Positions 18,519 through 24,923 of a DNA stretch of 24,923 bases are shown one piece after another. The DNA is taken from NCBI RefSeq assembly GCF_000485595.1, contig NW_014578143.1:11250-36172 (forward strand). The letters are read 5' to 3'. Numbering within the stretch: position 1 is the stretch's first letter; each line of letters begins with the position of its first letter. A program made the position numbers and the translations under genes. The notes below the pieces were generated by a model. That model was not told the DNA's origin. It worked only from the letters and a program-made list of their open reading frames with translations, and made no database searches. This DNA comes from Priapulus caudatus. Lineage: Eukaryota > Priapulida > Priapulimorpha > Priapulimorphida > Priapulidae.

Positions 18519-18679
18519 CCGATTGTAATTTAAATATCTGAATATAGATGGAAGGAGTTGTTCGTACATAGTTTCTCCCGATTGTAGATTAAAACTGAAC
18601 TTAGAGGGGAGAATTCGTACATAGATTCCCCCGATTGTAATGTAAAACTGTATGGAAGGGAGAAATCGTTCAAAGTTTA
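18519..18679. repeat. Three tandem units of about 53 bp
   Basis: Units starting near 18519, 18578 and 18631 share CCGATTGTA, a TTAAAACTG-like block, GGGAGAA and TTCGTACATAG. Divergence between units is clear, so this is an older duplication. It lies in the likely 3' UTR or downstream flank of MMAB. Confidence 0.75.
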
Positions 18680-18795
18680 ATAGTTTTTGCCCACTGCCGG
18701 CGGTATTGTCAAGATGGCTACCATCACGATTGAATTTCTGTGCGTAGGTGTATAGTGTGTAAAATGTTATGTTAGCGCAAGTTTGTACAGTAATG

Positions 18796-18809
18796 CCACC
18801 AGGTGGCGC
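18796..18809 (+). promoter_or_regulatory. CTCF-like motif downstream of MMAB
   Basis: CCACCAGGTGGCGC matches the CTCF core at every constrained position. It differs from the 9242 site only in its last base. It stands between the first MMAB terminal exon and the second MMAB copy. Confidence 0.5.
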
Positions 18810-18819
18810 CCTAGTCCCC

Positions 18820-19947
18820 ACGGCGTGATATTGAGCGCACCAGTTTTTGAGGCGTTTTTTTCAGGTAATTGTTGTAGATAGTATTAGGCTTGTGCGCAGT
18901 AATAGCATGGCGAAAATCATACTTTGTGTCATGTTTTATGCATAATATATAACCCAACGTGCCGTACGTACTCCGATAAAATCTGGAACATATCTGCGAG
19001 TTGTTGTTTTTTGCCGATAGTAAAAACTTCTCGGTTAAAAAGAGTCTTAGGCGTGGGATTATCTTTGTGATCTTGATTCTGTTGGATCCGTTAAACTTCA
19101 GATAAATTATGGAAACTAATGCGCCGTTAGAACATATTTATCATCGTCTGCGTTGTTTATCAGACGAACGACCGTGCGTCCTCGAGGCGGAGGAGAGAAG
19201 AAGGTTTGTATACAGAAATCGAGGGAAAGTAATTGAAACGATGTCAGTGAATAATCGAGAGAAACGTATTTAGCACCGACCGAGAGCCGGAATGCAACTG
19301 TAGCACGAGTATTCGTCCATGTTGTGACGCTCTGCCAATTCCTGTGCGTTAAAACAGGCTTTAGAGATTTGCAAGTGGGTGATAATTGACGTGTTAAATG
19401 GACGTGTGAAAGCAAGTGAAAGTGTTTAAACGTTGCAGACGGTCGGAAAAAAATGCCCAGATACCTTAGGTTATCATATATAATAGACTTGATTTATTAC
19501 ACTTTTTTCTGCTATAATAATGTTCTAATCAGCTATAATATTTGATACATGGGTGTTCTAATCTATACAGTACGCGGCTAGCCAAACATCAGCCGCATCC
19601 ATTTAATCGAGGGGCTTAGATCAAAGATCAAAGATTCACTTACAAAAACGAATCAAATTATACAGTTATTCACTCAAGACACGAGATTCATGTTAATAAG
19701 GTTTAGTTGTTCCAACGATAATATACCGGTAGAAGTAAAGATCTTTAGTCATAGTAGCACCAGTATTCAGCTAAAAAATGTCGCCTGCCTTCGTAGAATC
19801 AACACCGTACTAATTATTTAAACCATTAAAACAATACCGTAGGTTAATTATCATAATTATTACGATAATTAATACGGACATATTAATGATTATTATTATT
19901 GCAGGAATTAATACTACTTTCGCGGTAGAGTATAAACCACCCGCACA
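18820..19947. other. Intergenic between the two MMAB copies
   Basis: This AT-rich DNA shows no repeat termini or coding block that I recognise. A TAATTATCATAATTATTACG-type palindrome-rich stretch lies near 19845-19875. Frames such as 19116-19415 are unsupported. Confidence 0.5.
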
Positions 19948-19959
19948 CGCGCATGCGCA
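19948..19959 (+). promoter_or_regulatory. NRF1-like palindrome
   Basis: CGCGCATGCGCA fits the NRF1 consensus YGCGCAYGCGCR exactly. NRF1 is known to drive many nuclear genes for mitochondrial proteins. The site is 24 bp before the ATG at 19984, which opens an Arg-rich presequence-like frame. Confidence 0.55.
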
Positions 19960-19983
19960 GTGAGATTCCCTCCCTCGTCTACC

Positions 19984-20072
19984 ATGCATCGCCTACGCTC
20001 GTCGCCTGCTGCGGGTCGCGCACCGACCTCGGCTCCGCGGCGCAGGTTACACCGCTATCCCGCAGGTGGATG
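19984..20072 (+). CDS. MMAB: Candidate first exon of the second MMAB copy
   Basis: From an ATG in the context taccATG the frame reads MHRLRSSPAAGRAPTSAPRR then RLHRYPAGG, ending in phase 2 (TG) at a strong gtatgt donor. A second in-phase donor lies at 20046. Phase 2 is what MMAB exon 2 at 21637 requires. The peptide is Arg-rich and has no acidic residue, so it suits a mitochondrial presequence. An NRF1-like site lies just upstream. The peptide is unlike the one at 9293, so one of the two may be an alternative or unrelated exon. Confidence 0.42.
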
Positions 20073-20325
20073 GTATGTAATTTATTACTGTGGCACACCC
20101 CCCGGGCGGGCTGCTGTGAGTGTAGCGGTGGGTGGTACGTGGCAGAAGGGTCCCAGGCGGGGTGGGTGGGCCGCGGTCAGATGCTTAATATAACAACGAC
20201 GCAGCAACGTCTCGTAGCAACCGTAGCGGTCGTCTGCGGTTTCTCGCGCGTTTTTTTCCCGATTCGCGTTTTTCGACCCCCCAAATATCGAGACGTCGAC
20301 TGCGACCACAAATCAAAGCGACATG

Positions 20326-20401
20326 AAACATACGCACGCACGCACGCACACACACACAAACGCGCGCACACACGCGCCCGCAGCATACGCGCGCGCGCAC
20401 G

Positions 20402-20456
<55 letters not shown>
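20326..20456. repeat. CA/CGCA microsatellite
   Basis: ACGC units are followed by CGCGCG islands and a pure (CA)n run at about 20403-20456. Alternating purine-pyrimidine DNA of this length can adopt Z-form. Frames across it are artefacts. Confidence 0.95.
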
Positions 20457-20459
<3 letters not shown>

Positions 20460-21130
20460 AGGAGTGAATCATGCATTGTTTGCTCCTGGTATATTAATGG
20501 GAGATCCTCTAATCCGGTCTCTATACGGTGTAATTCCTGGGGGACATTATTTCAGCAAAACAGCGGCGCGCGCGTCTTTCTGAGATAACCATCGGCCCTG
20601 GTTCCCCGTGCAGAGGCGTACACACAAACTCATAGTCACATCAGCAACATATTATAGCAACTATATAGTACGATGTTTCTATACAATTACATGGATACTT
20701 GTGCTCACGGTTACTTGCACCCGAGTTTTTAGATGGGCCGCGGCATTGTGTGAGTTTTCATAGATAATGGCAGAGCGCGATTCGAATGTTTGTTCAAATC
20801 ATGACAGCAGACGGCGCTGTTACGAGCGAAGGTCACCTTGATGGGTCCCGGTAGTCGATGGGCCGGTGTGTAGCAGCGGTGCTGCGGTGTTCGGTGACAG
20901 TCTAGGCTCGAGGTGTGGTGTTGAGGGGGGGAGGCAGTGCTGTGAGGGCTATTGTGGAGTATTATCTAACCTGACAGAGTTTATAAAATCTCCCGCTACG
21001 ATTCGGAGTGGAGTTGGTTTGTTGGGCGCTGTCTGGTTTATACAGCACGCGGGTTCATGAATCACAGAGCGGGCATCGATCAACACTACTGGCACTGCGG
21101 CTCAAGGAGCTAAATATTTAGCTCCTTGCT
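20460..21130. other. Intronic or intergenic DNA without a recognised feature
   Basis: I see no coding block or repeat end here. The short frames, such as 20866-21060, have no family resemblance. The homology of the right arm to 11.7-17.5 kb begins near the end of this stretch. Confidence 0.5.
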
Positions 21131-21136
21131 GCAGAT

Positions 21137-21290
21137 AAGGTCTATGTCTCCCTGACCTCTGTTTGACCTGGCTCGTTCAGATCTTTCTGACTAACCCTAA
21201 CCCTCGGTAACTATCTATAATGGTTAGGGTTAGGGTTAGTCAGAAAGATCTAAACGAGCCAGGTCAAACAGAGGTCAGGGAGACATAGAC
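21137..21290. repeat. Palindromic element with telomere-type loop
   Basis: Arms of about 65 bp share GGTCTATGTCTCCCTGACCT, CTGTTTGACCTGGCTCGTT and AGATCTTTCTGACTAACCCT. The loop side has CCCTAACC on one arm and GGTTAGGGTTAGGGTTAG on the other. I found no clear target duplication. It has the form of a foldback MITE. Confidence 0.8.
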
Positions 21291-21636
21291 CCCACGGGCA
21301 ACACTACTAATGTTGTTGATTGGTGTTAAGTTCAAAAGTATTGTATCATCTTTTTAAACAGATCTAGTTTTACAGTGTTCACACGACGTCTTTTAAACGT
21401 CTTGTATTGTCATGTACGTCTTTGTCATACACAGGGTGTATTGTATATATGTTAAGCCTGCATATTTATATTTGCTGTGTGGTGACATCACAAAAAGCAA
21501 GGTCCAATTACAGTGCCTCATCATAGTGCTAAGGCAAATCCTCACACACACTTCATGCATCTCCTCACCTCAGCTATAATGATGTTTTTTATTAAATACA
21601 CTAATTATTTACTTGCATTTTCATCTTAATTTTCAG

Positions 21637-21683
21637 TCAGAATAAGAGAGTACCAAAAATATACACAAAAACTGGCGACAAAG
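21637..21683 (+). CDS. MMAB: MMAB exon 2 (second copy)
   Basis: After a ttttcag acceptor the exon reads QNKRVPKIYTKTGDK, leaving G at a gtatgt donor. KIYTKTGDKG is the N-terminal ATP-binding signature of PduO-type cobalamin adenosyltransferases (TxTGDxG). The entering phase is 2 and the leaving phase 1. It is 47 nt long. Confidence 0.92.
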
Positions 21684-21788
21684 GTATGTATCATCACGGT
21701 GAACCTACACTTCAGGTTCGTCTGATAACACTAGATTGTAGCGCATAACTAAAATATACAACTTGCCTCCACCAGTGTCCACCTCTAA

Positions 21789-22061
21789 GGCCAAAACAAA
21801 ATATAGGTGTGGTTACGGTTTTTCGACCGACCCTATTCCCAGCGACCCTAAACATTTTAATTGTCAATTTTCTTTAAAGTACACACAAAAAAAATGAGAA
21901 AAAAATTTGATTGGTCAGTTCCTGCTTCAAAAGGCACAATGCACATCCTTCGGACATGGTTCGTAAATAAAATATTCAAGAAAATAAAATGTTTTCCCTA
22001 CCTACCTACCCTATTTTCTTTCGGCATGTAACGGTAACCACACATATATTTTGTTTTGGCC
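21789..22061. mobile_element. GGCCAAAAC-family MITE, copy 3 (MMAB intron 2)
   Basis: The inverted ends are GGCCAAAACAAAATATA, with TAA at 21786-21788 and 22062-22064. It is the opposite orientation of copy 1 in MORC2 (3119-3416), so the family inserted independently in two genes of this window. Confidence 0.88.
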
Positions 22062-22142
22062 TAAGTAAAGAACATGTAGTTACTATCAATGACAATATCT
22101 TTGTTCATACTGTGCCTTAGCTGAATAGGCACGTAAAAGCTT

Positions 22143-22488
22143 CAGGGTGCGAAATTAACGGGAGTCCGGAGTCAAATACTTCCTGATTTACCGTCGGACT
22201 CCCTGATTTGACATATGCAGGAGTCCGTGTGACTCCGTGAAAATTCTGCCATACTAACTAGTTCGTTCCAGAGAATGGCCTCGAGGAATTGCCGTATTTT
22301 TCAGCTAATGTGGAAAGAAAATTTGGCAGATGTGCAATCGCATGAATCTTAAAAATAAGCACATGCGTTATTGTTAATATCTTTAATTTTGAACCTCAGA
22401 CTGCGGACTCCCTCATTCGGCTGCGGACTCAAAAAGAGGGTAGGGAGTCCGTTGGACTCCCGTGTTCGAAGGTTAATTTCTACCCCTG
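22143..22488. mobile_element. 346-bp CAGGG...CCCTG element (MMAB intron 2)
   Basis: The ends are CAGGGTGCGAAATTAAC and, inverted, CAGGGGTAGAAATTAACC. The identical hexamer AAGCTT flanks both sides (22137-22142 and 22489-22494). The interior is built of GGAGTCC/GGACTCC motifs in both orientations. The CAGGG ends suggest hAT, though hAT duplications are usually 8 bp. The damaged counterpart is at about 15920-16310. Confidence 0.75.
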
Positions 22489-22861
22489 AAGCTTGGAATA
22501 CACATTTTAAAGGCAGCCCGTTAGGAGTGACAGTTTGGTCAAGCATGATTGGAGCACTTAAATAGGAGAGGCACTTTACACCTTGCCGCTCCCAAAATGG
22601 TGATTGCAATCTTAAAAAAACGTTCTGTAACGTATATGTAGGTTGCCACGTACAGTGGTGTCTCAAGTTATTCGCAAGGTATCTTGTAACCTGGCTGTAC
22701 CGCAGTTGGAATGGCCCAGTACGATAATATATATGATTGATATATAATATATAGTTGGAGGATGATAGATATCTCTGATTCATATGTTGCTGCACCCATT
22801 ATATTGTTGTTCAGTGCATATATCCACCTGATGTGCATTAACATCTATGTGTGTAAACTAA

Positions 22862-23279
22862 TGCTAGCCGCACACTATACGATTTTGCTTGGGCCGCAGT
22901 CGTAAGCCCTCGCAAACCATACGCTCGGCAGCCGATCGATCGGGAGGCCCCCGCACACTGTCCGACTCAAAGTCGGCGCCAACCATGGCGCTCTCGTGGC
23001 GTTCCAAGCGGATTTAGCGTGTACTAAGGGCCGGGAGTGTTTTTCCGCCATTTTTACCGAATGTGGTTCCCATGGCGCTGCTCTGTAATTGGTCAATTTT
23101 ATTCAGCGATCGGCGGCGGGTCGGATGGCCACGCACACTATCTGAATCGCGTCGTAAGCCCTCGCACACTATTCGACCCGCTCCGCTCCCGATTCAAAAT
23201 TCGAATCGGCCCAAAATGATCTCCCGATCCAGACGTAAGCCTCCCGATCCCGATCGGGTCGTATAGTGTGCGGCTAGCA
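22862..23279. mobile_element. 418-bp MITE, TGCTAGCCGCACAC family (MMAB intron 2)
   Basis: The inverted ends are TGCTAGCCGCACACTATACG, and TAA flanks both sides (22859-22861 and 23280-23282). The interior carries repeated CGTAAGCCCTCGCA and CGATCGGGAGGC blocks. TWA target sites again suggest PIF/Harbinger-type mobilisation. The left-arm copy, with a damaged end, is at about 15085-15530. Confidence 0.85.
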
Positions 23280-23680
23280 TAATGCTACTAGTAGTTTTTA
23301 ATAACCTATAATTATGATTTTAATAGACTATAATTTTCATAATGAAAATGTTCGTGTTTGAGCATCCCTACCACTATTCCTTACTATCGGGATGATCTGA
23401 TCTGATCCTCAGTAATGTCACCGTGCGTACCACATCCACGTGTCTCATGTCCTTACAAGATTTACAAAGAAATTATATAAGCTTGAACATTCAAAATACG
23501 GAATGAAAAAAATCGTGAATGTCATAAATTTATTTATTAAAATAAGAGCATGTCCGCCCCCAGCCCGTCGATAAAATCGACCGTTTCGTACGAAAATGGG
23601 TCGTCGAAAGGACGGCGAGACGGTCGCGTTGGGTGATATCCTAGCTGCGGGATTTACGACGATGTGTGATCGCTCCGCAG

Positions 23681-23774
23681 GCACGTCTGCTCTCTTCACC
23701 GGTGAGCGTCGCAGCAAGGACGACGACATATTCGAGACGTTGGGAACGGTCGACGAGCTGTCGTCGGCTATCGG
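23681..23774 (+). CDS. MMAB: MMAB exon 3 (second copy)
   Basis: After a ccgcag acceptor the exon completes Gly and reads [20 protein letters not shown] then [10 protein letters not shown], ending in phase 2 (GG) at a gtaagc donor. [27 protein letters not shown] is a hallmark of the family; the Arg and Asp residues shape the ATP and trimer interface. It is 94 nt long. Confidence 0.95.
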
Positions 23775-24179
23775 GTAAGCATGTTTCACAGCCACAGTGT
23801 TTGTGTGCGACTGCCGCATTAGCCCTAGCACTGTGGCATTGGACCTACATCGTTCGACACTCTTGAAAACTCTCTCGGAGAGAAATTAAGGAACCATTTT
23901 ATATTGGATGCTATTATGCTATTATTCTTGTGCAATTATACAGTTTTCATAACGCCTTTTGACATACCTCGCAACTAGAAAAGATTCCTTCATCCACTCA
24001 AAGGTTGTGTTTGTGTCAATAGACATGCTAGACATTCAACGAGCTGCACTGTTATGAATCCACGTTTATAACTGATTTCTCTGCCAACAGATGGCGGTGC
24101 ATGATCATCTTGGTCAATTGAGACTCTAGGAGGTTTTTTCGTCTTCTCTTTAAGCATTGTTTCTGTTTCTGACTTTCAG
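23775..24179 (+). other. MMAB intron 3
   Basis: This is a 405-bp intron with gtaagc donor and tttcag acceptor. I see no repeat ends in it. Confidence 0.8.
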
Positions 24180-24384
24180 GGTGTCACTCGAGTTCTGCAA
24201 GGATCAGCAGCATGCCTTCGCCCCACAACTAGAGAGGATTCAATGTATTCTACAGGACATGGGTTCAAACATAGCCACTCCACTCAGCTCTGCCCGACAG
24301 GCACATCTCAGTGAGCATCAAATCCACGCGTTCGAGGGCCATATCTTCGGGATCAAGATAGATAACTTTACCCTAAAGTCATTA
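24180..24384 (+). CDS. MMAB: MMAB exon 4 (second copy), 3' limit uncertain
   Basis: After gactttcag the exon completes Gly and reads VSLEFCKDQQHAFAPQLERI, QCILQDMGSNIATPLSSARQ and AHLSEHQ. This matches the family block ELxxIQCxLQDVGSxLATPxSSAREAHL. Downstream, HAFEGHIFGIKIDNFT aligns weakly with the segment that leads to ELExWIDxYT, and seems two residues short. No strong donor lies nearby, although a gtgaat at 24434 would extend the frame. The next expected blocks (FILPSGG and the RRAERR helix) are not found before the right edge. Confidence 0.85.
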
Positions 24385-24439
24385 ACTTACTTCTGGTATT
24401 ATTTTAAAGCCAACTTTGTGCTTAACGACCCTCGGTGAA

Positions 24440-24923
24440 TGCTTTCGAATAAGAAATTTACGATTGGCATATATTTCACATTCTTAAATTATCCTTTGCA
24501 CAGAAATAACCGATCCATTTAAATTTAGAATATGACGGCTATAAAATGTTTTTTTCTCGTTCGAGTTTAAAACTAGTTGTGTGTTTAAACGAGAAATATT
24601 TGCATGGCGAGTAGATCCAGATACAGTTGCACTTACCAGGCACTGCCGAAATTTCTAGACGGGTGCAAGGATAAGATCGTTGCAATTGGTTGATTTGGTT
24701 AATCTTGAATTATGATTTTTCCGGAATCATGTTATTTTGACTCATGCTACACTGCATAACAGCTTGGTATTGACTCGAAATTAAAAAAAATTGTCCAAAT
24801 ATTTTCCTTATCTCTAACCCTAACCTAACCCAAACCCCAACCTATCCCCATCCCTTTAACCTAACTCTAAGGCCACCATTTTTTATTTTGTTGTTGTTGT
24901 TGACTCGGTAGGGTAAAAAAAAA
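24440..24923. other. Right edge, non-coding
   Basis: I find no coding block here. A degenerate CTAACCC-type run lies at 24813-24870, and the window ends in poly(A). Inverted similarity to the left arm persists to about 24790. Confidence 0.55.

Larger units (their letters stand above)
21070..24790 (+). repeat. Right arm of a large inverted duplication (clean copy)
   Basis: This arm matches the inverse of about 11740-17530. Its exons have intact frames and splice sites, so it is the reliable version. It lacks the block of about 1.65 kb found in the left arm. Confidence 0.88.

Noticed and set aside
18351-18821. Minus-strand open frame of 156 residues
   Set aside because: It overlaps the 10-bp satellite and the 53-bp tandem repeats downstream of MMAB, resembles no family I know, and its periodic sequence comes from those repeats.
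19953-20588. Plus-strand frame of 211 residues
   Set aside because: It crosses the CA microsatellite in a THTH phase and lies in a different frame from the presequence-like exon, which explains the start region better.

Overview
The window is animal (metazoan) nuclear DNA. Two multi-exon protein genes can be read from conserved protein blocks, GT..AG splice sites and matching intron phases. Short TTAGGG runs, many non-autonomous DNA transposons (hAT-like and PIF/Harbinger-like), long GA, CA and GT microsatellites and short exons in introns of roughly 0.3-2 kb suggest an invertebrate or invertebrate chordate. I cannot name the species. There is no prokaryotic operon, CRISPR array, rRNA or recognisable tRNA.

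Layout. (1) Positions 1-4252, minus strand: the first eight coding exons of a MORC2-type GHKL ATPase, running off the left edge, with introns that hold nested hAT elements and two MITEs. (2) 4253-9292: repeat-rich intergenic DNA holding nested hATs, a CRE-bearing foldback, a long inverted repeat, a MITE with a paralogous empty site, and TTAGGG-bearing inverted and direct repeats. (3) 9293-9408, plus strand: a probable first exon of the mitochondrial cob(I)alamin adenosyltransferase MMAB, next to a CCAAT box and a CTCF-like motif. (4) 10041-10065: a 25-N gap, then about 7.4 kb that looks like uncorrected long-read sequence: a ragged tandem array of about 55 bp (10066-10880) and a MINUS-strand, indel-ridden copy of MMAB exons 2, 3 and 4. 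(5) 18060-18246, plus strand: the MMAB terminal exon, ending in a 10-bp satellite. (6) 19948-24923, plus strand: an NRF1-like site, a second candidate first exon, then clean MMAB exons 2, 3 and 4, which run toward the right edge.

Main conclusion. The segment between about 11.7 and 17.5 kb is an inverted, noisier copy of 21.1-24.8 kb. If it is flipped, exon 1 (9293), exons 2-4 and the terminal exon (18060) line up as one MMAB gene, with only the middle exons missing, followed by a second, tandem MMAB copy or a retained haplotype. A mis-oriented gap fill explains this best; a real intragenic inversion after duplication is the alternative. I found no multi-gene novel system. The points most worth checking are the MMAB arrangement, CTCF-like motifs around both genes, a hairpin kept by paired changes inside a repeat, and insertion histories that can be read from target-site duplications.
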